Source: [Clostridium] colinum (lineage in GTDB: Bacteria > Bacillota > Clostridia > Lachnospirales > CAG-274). From it: a stretch of 64,000 bases of DNA. Under the pieces are notes generated by a model that saw only the letters and a program-made list of their open reading frames with translations, had not been told where the DNA came from and made no database searches. The stretch's first letter is position 1; the number at the start of each line of letters is the position of its first letter. The translations under genes were made by a program, and so were the position numbers. Location of the stretch: positions 1,550,001 through 1,614,000 of the forward strand of contig NZ_OW712331.1 in NCBI RefSeq assembly GCF_940677205.1, read 5' to 3'. Positions 28,188-36,849 of the stretch are shown piece by piece.

Positions 28188-29633
28188 TTATATCTCCCCT
28201 TCTATTATTTCTATCTTTCTTTTTATCATCTCATCAATACGGTTTATATACTCGTCTACGCTTTTTACGTTAAAAGCTCTTTTTATAAGGTTTTTATCCT
28301 CAAAATAAAACTTGCTTGTAGCTCCAGCGCCAAAAGATATAATCGTTTGCTTTTCTTCCATTATTTGTATGTTATAAAAACACTCAAGACCGTCTTTACA
28401 ATATCCAACATTTTCAAAGTTACCTATCATATTTTTTTGTCTATACATATAATATGGGTGCATATTCATCTTTTTAGCATATTTTTTTGTTATATTTATC
28501 ATTTCTTCCATTTCATAAAAAGAACTTGGGTTAAATTTATCTATGTTTTCATTAAGCTTTGAGGCTCTTTTTAAAGCCAAAGTATGTACAGTTAAACTTT
28601 CTGGGATTAGCTCTAATATTTTATCCATAGTATATAAAACATCTTTAGAGGTTTCGTTTGTAAGACCTAAAATTACATCTGTATTTATATTATTATGTCC
28701 TTCTTCTCTAGCCATATAAAAAGCATCTAAAAAATCTTTTTCTAAATGATTTCTTCCTATTATTTTTAATGTTTTATCATTCATAGTTTGTGGATTTATA
28801 GATATTCTTGTAGCTTTAAAATCTTTCATAGCCTTAAGCTTTTGCCTTGTTATAGTATCTGCTCGTCCTGCTTCTATTGTATATTCTATTAAAGGCTTAT
28901 TAAAATTATCATCTATCATTTTTAAAAATCTATAAAACTGTTCTTCATTTAAAGATGATGGTGTGCCCCCACCTATATATATACTCTCTATTTCATAGCT
29001 ATTAACATATTCTTTCATAGCTATTATTTCTTTTTCTAAACAATCTAAATATAAATCTATTTTTTTGTTATACTGACTAAGGTTAAACGATGTAAAAGAA
29101 CAATATACACATCTTGTAGGACAAAATGGTATACCTAAATATATAGATATTTTATTTTTATTATTATTTTTTAATATATTTTTTTCTATTATAGCTATGT
29201 CTAATGCTAAATCTATTTTTTCGTCTGTTGCTAAATATTTTTCTTTTAATATATCTTTTATATGTTGTTTAGAATACCCTTCTTCTAACATTTCGTTTAT
29301 TTTTTTTGTAGGCCTAACTCCTGTTAATATACCCCAGGGCATATCTAAAAATCTTATTTGTTGTATAGCTTGAAAAACTGTAAGTTTTACTAATCTTGCT
29401 TTTTCATTAGAAAAGGTATCTTCATCTATATCTTTTAAGCTATTTTCCTTATAAACTATTTGTTTTTTATCTTTATATATTTCACAAGTAGTTTTATCGT
29501 TTATAATACTACTTTTTATAGTTATATTATCATCTAAAATACTATCTATTTTTATTATTTTTTCTCCAAAATAGAATAATTGTATAATAGAAAGAACTTC
29601 ATCTTGATATTTATGTTCTACAATATAATACAT
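28188..29633 (-). CDS. hemZ: HemZ-like radical SAM protein (coproporphyrinogen dehydrogenase family)
   Basis: A 481-residue radical SAM protein with a non-catalytic N-terminal region of about 160 residues, then CPTRCVYC (Cys171, Cys175, Cys178) and YIGGGTPSSL. Length and layout fit HemZ, annotated as oxygen-independent coproporphyrinogen III dehydrogenase. It lacks the short HemW layout seen in the other paralogue at 13197-14318. No other heme-pathway gene is in the window, so the true substrate is uncertain. Confidence 0.88.
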   Translation of the reverse strand: MYYIVEHKYQDEVLSIIQLFYFGEKIIKIDSILDDNITIKSSIINDKTTCEIYKDKKQIVYKENSLKDIDEDTFSNEKARLVKLTVFQAIQQIRFLDMPWGILTGVRPTKKINEMLEEGYSKQHIKDILKEKYLATDEKIDLALDIAIIEKNILKNNNKNKISIYLGIPFCPTRCVYCSFTSFNLSQYNKKIDLYLDCLEKEIIAMKEYVNSYEIESIYIGGGTPSSLNEEQFYRFLKMIDDNFNKPLIEYTIEAGRADTITRQKLKAMKDFKATRISINPQTMNDKTLKIIGRNHLEKDFLDAFYMAREEGHNNINTDVILGLTNETSKDVLYTMDKILELIPESLTVHTLALKRASKLNENIDKFNPSSFYEMEEMINITKKYAKKMNMHPYYMYRQKNMIGNFENVGYCKDGLECFYNIQIMEEKQTIISFGAGATSKFYFEDKNLIKRAFNVKSVDEYINRIDEMIKRKIEIIEGEI

Positions 29634-29647
29634 ATAAGTCCAACTTT

Positions 29648-30289
29648 CTAATATTCATACATATTACCCATATAAGGGTTAATATTTTTTTCTGTTCCTA
29701 TTGTAGTTTTATTACCGTGACCACAATAGACAACTGTATCATCTGGTAATTCTTTAAGCCTATTAATAGATTTTATTAAATATGACGAATTACCATAAGG
29801 AAAATCTGTTCTTCCCACAGACCCATAAAATAATGTATCTCCAGAAAAAAGTACTTTTTCTTCTTCAAAGTATAAACACATACCTCCTGGTGTATGCCCT
29901 GGTGTTTTTATTACTTTAAATGATAATCTATCACCAAATTTAAATATATCATTATCTTTTAAAACTATATCTGCTTTTATCTCTATTTTACAGTTTATCA
30001 TATGTGAAAGGTTATTTTCTGAGTGCTCAATTAAAGTTTCCTCTCCTTCACATATAACAATAGGAGTATTATATTTTTCTTTTATATCTTCACAAGCTCC
30101 TATATGGTCAAAATGACCGTGTGTTAAAACAATATATTTTAAGTTTAATTTTTCTTTTTCTATTACATCAATAAGCTTATCGGCATCTGCACCTGGGTCT
30201 ATTACTATTGCATTGTTTGTATTTTCTTCTATTGCAAAATAACAATTTTGCATCATAGCTCCGCCCACTATTTCAACTTTTACCTTCAT
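29648..30289 (-). CDS. MBL-fold metallohydrolase (glyoxalase II-like)
   Basis: A 213-residue metallo-beta-lactamase-fold protein with THGHFDHIG (His57, His59, Asp61, His62), TPGHTPGG, FSGDTLF and a C-terminal YCGHG. This is the single-domain YqgX/GloB-like type common in Firmicutes. Hydrolysis of a thioester such as S-lactoylglutathione is the family inference, but the physiological thiol in this organism is unknown. It lies between dtd and hemZ in the rel-dtd-MBL-hemZ-hisS-aspS operon. Confidence 0.88.
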   Translation of the reverse strand: MKVKVEIVGGAMMQNCYFAIEENTNNAIVIDPGADADKLIDVIEKEKLNLKYIVLTHGHFDHIGACEDIKEKYNTPIVICEGEETLIEHSENNLSHMINCKIEIKADIVLKDNDIFKFGDRLSFKVIKTPGHTPGGMCLYFEEEKVLFSGDTLFYGSVGRTDFPYGNSSYLIKSINRLKELPDDTVVYCGHGNKTTIGTEKNINPYMGNMYEY

Positions 30290-30298
30290 ATTAACCTC

Positions 30299-30748
30299 CT
30301 AAAATAATTTATCACTATCTAAAAGAATAGTAATAGGTCCATCATTTATAAGATTTACTTGCATATCGGCTCTAAATACACCAGTCTCAACTTTATCATA
30401 ATTTTCTTTAAAATATGCTATAAAATCATTAAATATTTTTTCTGCTTCGTCTGGTTTTGCTCCACCAACAAAGCTCGGCCTACGGCCTTTTCTAGCATCT
30501 GCATACACTGTAAAATTAGGTACTATCAAAAGCCCTAAGCCTAAATCTTTTATAGATAAATTAAGTTTGCCTTCATTATCTTCAAATATTCTAAGATTTA
30601 TAATTTTATCACATATATACTTAAAAGTTTCTATATTGTCTGTATTATTAATTCCTACAAGAGCAACTATACCTTGGTCTATCTTTCCAACAGTATTTCC
30701 ATTTATATCTACTTTTGCCTTTGCCACTCTTTGTAAAACAACTCTCAT
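30299..30748 (-). CDS. dtd: D-aminoacyl-tRNA deacylase
   Basis: A 149-residue DTD-fold protein: RVVLQRV start, catalytic Thr80 in PNFT (usually SQFT in other bacteria), KGRRPSF, and NDGP (135-138) carrying the Gly-Pro motif that excludes L-amino acids. It frees tRNAs charged with D-amino acids. The SQ to PN change next to Thr80, and FRADM where FGADM is common, are notable but the fold and Gly-Pro motif are intact. It lies 9 bp downstream of rel, a pairing conserved in Firmicutes. Confidence 0.92.
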   Translation of the reverse strand: MRVVLQRVAKAKVDINGNTVGKIDQGIVALVGINNTDNIETFKYICDKIINLRIFEDNEGKLNLSIKDLGLGLLIVPNFTVYADARKGRRPSFVGGAKPDEAEKIFNDFIAYFKENYDKVETGVFRADMQVNLINDGPITILLDSDKLF

Positions 30749-30757
30749 ATTATCCTC

Positions 30758-32989
30758 CTATGTTGTAACCCTTTGTATATCATAAACACCTTTAATATTT
30801 TTTATTTTTTTACATATATATTCAAGCTCAGATTTATCTCTTATAGTAATAGTTGCATCAATAATAAAATCAAATTTTATTGTTCTTGCGTTAATATTTT
30901 TAAGAGATAATTTTTCATCTGTAAATACTTTTGTTATATCTACTAAGAGTCCTAGCCTGTCTTCACCTGTTATTCTAATTTCTGCTAAAAACTCTTTTCC
31001 TTTGCTTTTATCTAAGCTCCAATTAGCCTCTATTAGCCTTTTTCTATCATCTTCTAAAAGGTTTATTATGTTTATACAGTCTGTTCTGTGTATAGATACA
31101 CCTCTACCTTTTGTTACAAACCCTACTATCTCATCTCCAGGCACTGGGCTACAACATTTAGATACTCTAATATCTAAGCCAGTTATACCTTGTATAACTA
31201 TACCAGAATCATTTTTATGCTTTCTAACAAATTCACTGCTCATATTAGAGTTTAATATAATCTCTTCTGTTTGTTTTACTATTTCTTCTGCAGTTCTATT
31301 TTTATTTATTTCTTTTTTAAGCTCTTCTATAAATCTATTTATTATTTGGCCTTCTTTTAACCCACCGTGGCCAATAGCTGCACATATTGCGTCCCAGTCT
31401 TTAAAGCCATATCTCTCTAATACTTTCTTTATCCTTGCACAAGTAGCTAATTCTGTAAAAACAAAGCCTTTACGTTTCGCCTCTTTTTCAAGCATCTCTT
31501 TGCCTTTTAATATATTTTCTTCTTTGTTTATAGTTTTAAACCACTGGTTTATTTTATTTTTGGCCTCACTACTTTTAACCATTTTTAACCAATCCATACT
31601 AGGCCCACGAGAATTTTGACTTGTTATTATCTCTATTCTATCTCCATTTTGTAAAATATAGTCAAAAGTTACTATTTTACCATTTACTCTAGCTCCTACC
31701 ATAGTGTTACCAACTGCACTATGTATAGAATATGCAAAATCTATTGGTATAGACCCATAAGGAAGGCTTTTAACATCTCCAGAAGGTGTAAAACAATAAA
31801 CATTTTCATTAAAAGAGTCTAAATCTGTTTTTATTGTCTCCATAAACTCTTTATTGTCTGACATATCTTTTTGCCATTCCAATATTTGTCTAAGCCACGT
31901 AAGTTTTTCTTCCTGTGCCGATTCTTTCACATTTTTACTACCAGATTTATATTTCCAATGGGCTGCAATACCATATTCGGCTATACGGTGCATTTCCCAT
32001 GTTCTAATTTGTATTTCAAAAGGTAAACCTTCTGGCCCTATAAGCGTATTATGTAAAGACTGATACATATTAGCTTTTGGCATAGCTATATAGTCTTTAA
32101 ATCTACTAGGTATAGGTTTATACATTTCGTGTACAATTCCCAAAACTTCATAACAATCTCTTATATTATCTACTATTATTCTTACGGCAAAAAGGTCAAA
32201 TATTTGGTCTAGTGTTTTGTTTTTGTTAAGCATTTTTTTATAAATGCTAAAAAAATGTTTTGGTCTTCCATATATTTCACATTTTATATTATCTTCTTGA
32301 CATTTTTTTGATATTTCTCCAACTATTTTTTCTACATATTCTTCTCGTTGGTGTTTTTTACGCTCTATTTTTTCTGCCAAATCATAATAAGCCGTTGGGT
32401 CTAAATATCTAAGGCATAAATCTTCAAGCTCCACTTTTATTTTAAATATACCAAGTCTTGTAGCTAAAGGAGCATATATATCTAAAGTTTCTTGAGCTTT
32501 TTCTATTTGTTTTTCTCTGCTCATAAATTGTAAGGTTCGCATATTATGTAACCTATCTGCTACCTTTATTAATATTACTCTTATATCTTTTGCCATTGCT
32601 AAAAACATTTTTCTATAATTTTCTGCTTGCAATTCTTCTTTAGAAGATGATGAATAAGTAAATTTATCAAGTTTTGTAACACCGCTTACAATAATTGCTA
32701 TTTCTTCATTAAAAAGTTGTTTTAAATCCTCAAAAGAATATTTTGTATCTTCTATTACATCATGTAAAATACCTGCTGCTATAGACTCTAAATCTAGCTC
32801 TAATTCAGCTAATATAATAGCCACATATAAAGGATGTATAATATAAGGTTCGCCAGATTTTCTAAGTTGATTGCCGTGTGCTTCTTTTGCAAGGTTATAA
32901 GCTTTTTCTATAATGCTAAAATCTGTTGCTGGATGATATTTTTTTACTTTTTGTATTAATTCATCATAAAGCATTTTGCATTCTTCCAT
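30758..32989 (-). CDS. relA: Bifunctional (p)ppGpp synthetase/hydrolase Rel
   Basis: A 743-residue long Rel: N-terminal HD hydrolase domain (His52, HD at 76-77 in GILHDVIEDT), synthetase domain with GRPKHFFSIYKKM and YQSLHNT, then TGS domain (CFTPSGDVKSLPYGS), a zinc-finger-type helical region, and a C-terminal ACT domain. Both enzyme domains look intact, so it both makes and degrades (p)ppGpp. A 17-bp-spaced promoter lies upstream, and it leads the dtd-MBL-hemZ-hisS-aspS operon. Confidence 0.96.
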   Translation of the reverse strand: MEECKMLYDELIQKVKKYHPATDFSIIEKAYNLAKEAHGNQLRKSGEPYIIHPLYVAIILAELELDLESIAAGILHDVIEDTKYSFEDLKQLFNEEIAIIVSGVTKLDKFTYSSSSKEELQAENYRKMFLAMAKDIRVILIKVADRLHNMRTLQFMSREKQIEKAQETLDIYAPLATRLGIFKIKVELEDLCLRYLDPTAYYDLAEKIERKKHQREEYVEKIVGEISKKCQEDNIKCEIYGRPKHFFSIYKKMLNKNKTLDQIFDLFAVRIIVDNIRDCYEVLGIVHEMYKPIPSRFKDYIAMPKANMYQSLHNTLIGPEGLPFEIQIRTWEMHRIAEYGIAAHWKYKSGSKNVKESAQEEKLTWLRQILEWQKDMSDNKEFMETIKTDLDSFNENVYCFTPSGDVKSLPYGSIPIDFAYSIHSAVGNTMVGARVNGKIVTFDYILQNGDRIEIITSQNSRGPSMDWLKMVKSSEAKNKINQWFKTINKEENILKGKEMLEKEAKRKGFVFTELATCARIKKVLERYGFKDWDAICAAIGHGGLKEGQIINRFIEELKKEINKNRTAEEIVKQTEEIILNSNMSSEFVRKHKNDSGIVIQGITGLDIRVSKCCSPVPGDEIVGFVTKGRGVSIHRTDCINIINLLEDDRKRLIEANWSLDKSKGKEFLAEIRITGEDRLGLLVDITKVFTDEKLSLKNINARTIKFDFIIDATITIRDKSELEYICKKIKNIKGVYDIQRVTT

Positions 32990-33025
32990 AAATATCCTCC
33001 TCTCAAAGCTATTGTATTACTTATT

Positions 33026-33054
33026 ATTATATTAATTTTTTCAAATAATTTCAA
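33026..33054 (-). promoter_or_regulatory. Sigma-A promoter for rel operon
   Basis: Minus strand TTGAAA (33049-33054), 17-bp spacer, perfect TATAAT (33026-33031), 37 bp before the rel start codon. Confidence 0.7.
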
Positions 33055-33062
33055 GTAAAAAT

Positions 33063-33102
33063 AATATAGGATATTGTAAGTTTATATACAATACCCTATA
33101 TT
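33063..33102 (-). terminator. Terminator after the P-type ATPase gene
   Basis: A 16-bp stem with one mismatch (AATATAGG / CCTATATT outer arms) and an 8-nt loop, followed on the minus strand by ATTTTT. It lies about 130 bp after the ATPase stop and just upstream of the rel promoter. Nothing else is visible between 33103 and 33230. Confidence 0.65.
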
Positions 33103-33230
33103 ATAAAATTTTGTTTTTAAAATAAATATTTATATATTATTTTATATATTATATCTATAAATATACATAATTTTTAATGTTATATCCAAAGTCTAAAATC
33201 TAAAAATATTTTATGTTCAGTTTAAATTTT

Positions 33231-35321
33231 TTAATTTCTTTTTTTATCTTTTTTTAATTTTGTCATACTTTCAAGGCCAATGGCAATAGTAGATGTATTA
33301 TGTAATAAAGCCGATGTTGCCGGTGTTATAATTCCACCTAAGCCTAATAAAATTAGCCCTAAATTAAATCCAATAATAATACGATAATTTCTTTGTATTC
33401 TATTCATTAATAATTGAGATATTTCTCTTAAAATTACAATTTGTTCTAAACTATCCGAACTTATTGTAATATCTGCTATCTCTTTAGCAATATGAGCTCC
33501 TTCTTTCATAGCTATCCCAGCATCTGCATAAGAAAGTGCTGGCGAATCATTTATTCCATCTCCTATCATTAAAACTGTGTGTCCATTTTCTTTAGCCTCT
33601 TTTACAAAATTAGCTTTATCATCTGGCAATACCTCAGCAAAATATTTATCTATACCAACTTCTTTAGCTACACATTGTGCCGTATATTCATTATCACCTG
33701 TCATCATAACAAGATTTTTAAACCCTTGCTTTTTAAGAGTTTTAATAACCTGTTTAGCTTCATTTCTTATAGGGTCTTGTATACATAATATACCTGCTAA
33801 TTTTCCACCAATAGCAAGATATAAACGAGAATATTCTTTTTCTATTGACTCTATTTTTTCCTTTTCTTCTTCGTTTAACTCTACTTTTTCATCTTCCACT
33901 ACAAAATGATAACTACCTATTAAAGCTCGCTCATTTTCAATAGTAGAAACTATACCATGAGCAACAATATATTCTACTTTTGTATGCATTTCTTTATGTT
34001 CTATGCCTTCATTTATGGCCTGACGAACTACTGCTCTAGCTATAGAATGAGGAAAATGCTCTTCTAGGCAAGCTGATATTTTTAATACCTCATCTCTGTC
34101 ATACCCATTAAATGTGTATATTTTTTTAATAATAGGTTCTGCTTTTGTAAGCGTCCCTGTTTTATCAAATACAAATGTATCGGCTTCGGCAACTGCCTCT
34201 AAAAATTTTCCACCTTTAACTGTAATATTGTGTTCGCTACACTCTTTCATAGCCGATAACACTGCTAAAGGCATTGATAATTTAAGAGCACAAGAAAAAT
34301 CTGCCATTAATATTGATAAAGATTTTGTTAAATTTCTTGTAAGTATTGCCGTTAAAACAGTCCCTGCTAAAGTATAAGGCACAAGATTATCTGCAAGCCT
34401 TTCTGCCTTTGACTGTATGCCAGATTTTAATTTTTCGGAGTTTTCTATCATATTTAATATTTTTTCATATCTTGTAGCCCCAACTCCATCTTTTACTTTA
34501 ATCAAAAGCTCGCCTTCTTCTAAAACAGTACCAGCATATACATATCCACCTTCTTCTTTTTCAATTGGAACACACTCACCTGTTAAAGAAGCTTGATTAA
34601 CCATACCTTCCCCACTAACAACTACTCCATCTACCGGTATCATAGTCCCTGTTCTTACAACAATAATATCTCCTTGTTGTATATTTGAAAAAGGTATTTG
34701 TATTTCACTATCTTCTGTTTTTATCCAAACTTTTTCTACATTAAGCGCCATACTATCTGCTAACGCATTTATAGATTTTTTATGTGTCCATTCTTCTAAT
34801 AATCCACCTATTTCTAATAAAAACATTATAGACCCTGCTGTTTTAAAATCTTTTTGTAAGACAGACACACCAATAGCAATAGCATCTAAAACTTCTACTT
34901 TTAACCCTTCTTTAGCTAATGTAAAAATCCCTTTTACTATGTATCTAGCTGCCTTAAAGCATATAACAAAAAGACCTACAGGCCTTGGCACAAACATTTT
35001 CATTATAAATTTTTTTGATATTTTTTCTATCATTTTTTCTTTATAATATTTATTAGTGGCATTTGTGTTAGACTCTCTTAATTGAAATTGCTCTTTTGCC
35101 GTATTATACTGATACTCTTTCATAATAGCTAAAATATATCTTTTTTCAGACGAATACCAAATAGCAACACTTGCTGTTTTTCCATATATTTTAACTTTTT
35201 CTACTCCATCTTTAGATAAAAGATATTGTTCTAATATATCTTCTTGCTCTTTTGTTAGCTCTCTTATACCTATTTGAAAACGAATTCTTCCGTTTATAGA
35301 ATGTTTTATCTTATATCTCAT
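33231..35321 (-). CDS. Heavy-metal P1B-type ATPase, CPC-less
   Basis: A 696-residue P-type ATPase: degenerate HMA-like N-terminus (about 1-70) without a CxxC metal site, TGEC actuator-domain motif, phosphorylation motif DKTGT with Asp386, and GDGINDSPAL. The usual CPC metal motif in the sixth helix is replaced by ADFSCALKLSMP. Proteins with this replacement are often annotated as manganese-exporting P-type ATPase C, but metal specificity is inferred only. It is the third gene after a 26-aa microprotein and a DUF6110 protein, with a hairpin just upstream. Confidence 0.9.
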   Translation of the reverse strand: MRYKIKHSINGRIRFQIGIRELTKEQEDILEQYLLSKDGVEKVKIYGKTASVAIWYSSEKRYILAIMKEYQYNTAKEQFQLRESNTNATNKYYKEKMIEKISKKFIMKMFVPRPVGLFVICFKAARYIVKGIFTLAKEGLKVEVLDAIAIGVSVLQKDFKTAGSIMFLLEIGGLLEEWTHKKSINALADSMALNVEKVWIKTEDSEIQIPFSNIQQGDIIVVRTGTMIPVDGVVVSGEGMVNQASLTGECVPIEKEEGGYVYAGTVLEEGELLIKVKDGVGATRYEKILNMIENSEKLKSGIQSKAERLADNLVPYTLAGTVLTAILTRNLTKSLSILMADFSCALKLSMPLAVLSAMKECSEHNITVKGGKFLEAVAEADTFVFDKTGTLTKAEPIIKKIYTFNGYDRDEVLKISACLEEHFPHSIARAVVRQAINEGIEHKEMHTKVEYIVAHGIVSTIENERALIGSYHFVVEDEKVELNEEEKEKIESIEKEYSRLYLAIGGKLAGILCIQDPIRNEAKQVIKTLKKQGFKNLVMMTGDNEYTAQCVAKEVGIDKYFAEVLPDDKANFVKEAKENGHTVLMIGDGINDSPALSYADAGIAMKEGAHIAKEIADITISSDSLEQIVILREISQLLMNRIQRNYRIIIGFNLGLILLGLGGIITPATSALLHNTSTIAIGLESMTKLKKDKKRN

Positions 35322-35357
35322 AACTACTCCTTTCCTAGTTAATTATAAATAAAAGAA

Positions 35358-35386
35358 CTGTCCCTGAGAATTTTCTCAAAGGACAG
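35358..35386 (-). terminator. Hairpin between DUF6110 gene and ATPase gene
   Basis: Outer arms CTGTCC / GGACAG and inner arms TGAGAA / TTCTCA, followed on the minus strand by TTCTTTTATTT. It looks like an intrinsic terminator within the presumed operon, so it would lower ATPase expression relative to the two small upstream genes. Confidence 0.7.
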
Positions 35387-35410
35387 CTATTTTAAAGTTA
35401 TAACTATTAA

Positions 35411-35728
35411 CTACTCTTTATCTTCTTCCTCTTCTACTGTTTCATCTTCAAAAAAACTTTCATTTTCTTGTTCGTATTCTGCTTCTGCTCTTCTAGCATT
35501 AATTTCTTGTGCTTCTGCTAAAATATCTTCTGCTGTTTCTTGCACTTTCATAGTTGTTGTCATTACACAATCTTTAACACGAAGTCCTGCTGCTAAAGTT
35601 TTTGTATATATATTTTTTGCATCTTTACTTGCTAATAACTTAACACCTACTGTACCAAATAAAGCTCCGCCTGCAAAAATACCTACATTTTTTAAAATTT
35701 TTCCTTTATTAACTATTTTGTTAAACAT
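35411..35728 (-). CDS. DUF6110 family protein
   Basis: A 105-residue protein with an N-terminal hydrophobic stretch (GIFAGGALFGTVGVKLLAS, about 16-34), then KDAKNIYTKTLAAGLRVKD, and a long acidic helix/tail rich in Glu. This matches DUF6110 proteins, which recur next to CPC-less P-type ATPases. I start at ATG 35726-35728, because AGGAG at 35738-35742 touches the alternative TTG at 35737. The function is unknown; a membrane-associated accessory or chaperone to the ATPase is plausible from context. Confidence 0.75.
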   Translation of the reverse strand: MFNKIVNKGKILKNVGIFAGGALFGTVGVKLLASKDAKNIYTKTLAAGLRVKDCVMTTTMKVQETAEDILAEAQEINARRAEAEYEQENESFFEDETVEEEEDKE

Positions 35729-35752
35729 TTTTATCAACTCCTAAGTAAATTT

Positions 35753-35833
35753 TTATTTATGTTTGTATCCTGTATAAAAAACCATAGCCATACAAAATAT
35801 AGTTGCATAAGCCCAAAATTTATGTTTTTTCAT
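35753..35833 (-). CDS. 26-aa microprotein upstream of DUF6110/ATPase
   Basis: An open frame reading MKKHKFWAYATIFCMAMVFY then TGYKHK. It has a basic start, one short hydrophobic helix and a basic end, so it is probably a single-pass membrane micropeptide. GAAAGAAGTGA precedes the ATG at usual distance. It lies 15 bp before the DUF6110 ribosome binding region and downstream of a good promoter, hence probably the first gene of this operon. Too short for standard gene finders. Confidence 0.6.
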   Translation of the reverse strand: MKKHKFWAYATIFCMAMVFYTGYKHK

Positions 35834-35865
35834 AATATCACTTCTTTCAAGGTTAGTTTAATTTT

Positions 35866-35894
35866 ATTCTACACTAATTCAATATACTTTTCAA
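35866..35894 (-). promoter_or_regulatory. Sigma-A promoter for the microprotein-DUF6110-ATPase unit
   Basis: Minus strand TTGAAA (35889-35894), 17-bp spacer, TAGAAT (35866-35871), 33 bp before the microprotein start. An imperfect 25-bp dyad AAATATTT...AAATATTT lies just upstream (about 35897-35921) and could be an operator, but no regulator can be named. Confidence 0.6.
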
Positions 35895-35983
35895 CAAATA
35901 TTTAGAAAAATAAAATATTTTGTCAATACTTGTTATTTTTTAAGACTTTTTATCACAATAATTGTACATTTTTAAAAATTATA

Positions 35984-36793
35984 TTATAAAAAAAATGATA
36001 CTTTATTTAAACCATATTCTGCAAATTCATTATATACATCTATATTTAAAGCCTTTTTAAATCTTTTTTTTGCTTTTTTATATTTTTCTCTGTTAAAACT
36101 AAAAACTCCCAAATTGTAGTTTAACATAGACCTAAATTCTCTTCTTGTTACCTGTAATATTATATGAGAAAATCCTAAAAAAGCTATAACTCCACCTAAA
36201 GCTATTATAATTTGGTTATTTAAAAATATGCCTATCAAAAATAAAGGAACACCTACTATTGCTATAATAGGGTTAAATTTAATATGAGCATATGCCAATC
36301 TATCACCTAACATATCTGCTTGTCCTTCTTTTTGAAAGTTATATACTCTAGATTTTGTTTCTTTTTGTTTCATTTTAGGCCTATATCTAGGTTTAGGTAC
36401 TACAACATTATCTCCAAGCTCTTTAAATTCTGCTACTTCTCCACCTTTTATCTTAAATAATATATGAACGTCTTTTTTTAATTTTTTTAAATTTTCTGCT
36501 CTTACATTTTTGTTAACGTGCAATATATAATATTCCTCTTCTTTGTATGGCTCTAAAGTTTCTATAACTATTAGCTCTAGCTCTTTATTATATTCTATGT
36601 TAGTTTTAAAAATATAGCCTTTTGTGTCTGTAACATTCATTGTTTTTGTAGATACACTTTTTTCATCTAAAGCAGAGCTAAACTTTATATACCAATATAT
36701 TTTTTGCTCTGTATCCTCTATCTCATTTTTAAATTTTTTATTTATTTCTTTTTGAGATGCATCTAATTTTATTTTTTTATCATTATAAGCCAT
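35984..36793 (-). CDS. Uncharacterised membrane protein with Ig-like and TPR-like parts
   Basis: A 269-residue protein I do not recognise as a named family. Residues about 28-118 look like an SbsA-type Ig-like domain (IYWYIKFSSALDEKSV, later YYILHVNKNV). A basic Pro/Lys linker (about 133-150) follows, then two adjacent membrane helices (about 174-191 and 194-214), and a C-terminal helical pair resembling a single TPR unit (about 223-256). GGAGAGGA precedes the ATG. It is transcribed alone after the thiamine transporter operon. Confidence 0.6.
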   Translation of the reverse strand: MAYNDKKIKLDASQKEINKKFKNEIEDTEQKIYWYIKFSSALDEKSVSTKTMNVTDTKGYIFKTNIEYNKELELIVIETLEPYKEEEYYILHVNKNVRAENLKKLKKDVHILFKIKGGEVAEFKELGDNVVVPKPRYRPKMKQKETKSRVYNFQKEGQADMLGDRLAYAHIKFNPIIAIVGVPLFLIGIFLNNQIIIALGGVIAFLGFSHIILQVTRREFRSMLNYNLGVFSFNREKYKKAKKRFKKALNIDVYNEFAEYGLNKVSFFL

Positions 36794-36849
36794 TATATCC
36801 TCTCCATAACTTTTTGTTTATTTTATATCGACAAAATTTTATGCATTAT

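Noticed and set aside
28141-28200. T-box leader before hisS/aspS
   Set aside because: hisS begins immediately after hemZ and aspS after hisS with no leader space; no T-box core was seen before rel either.
28125-28562. 145-aa open frame antisense to hemZ and hisS ends
   Set aside because: Phe/Tyr/Ile-rich shadow of conserved genes with no ribosome binding site; not a credible protein.
31002-31619. Long open frame (205 aa) antisense to rel
   Set aside because: It lies wholly opposite a well-conserved Rel coding region, has Ser/Leu-rich composition typical of the complement of AT-rich coding DNA, and no RBS or neighbour support.
36826-36836. 0A-box-like TTTTGTCGAT upstream of the 269-aa gene
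   Set aside because: A single heptamer-level match in AT-rich sequence is expected by chance; no second box or known Spo0A target nearby.
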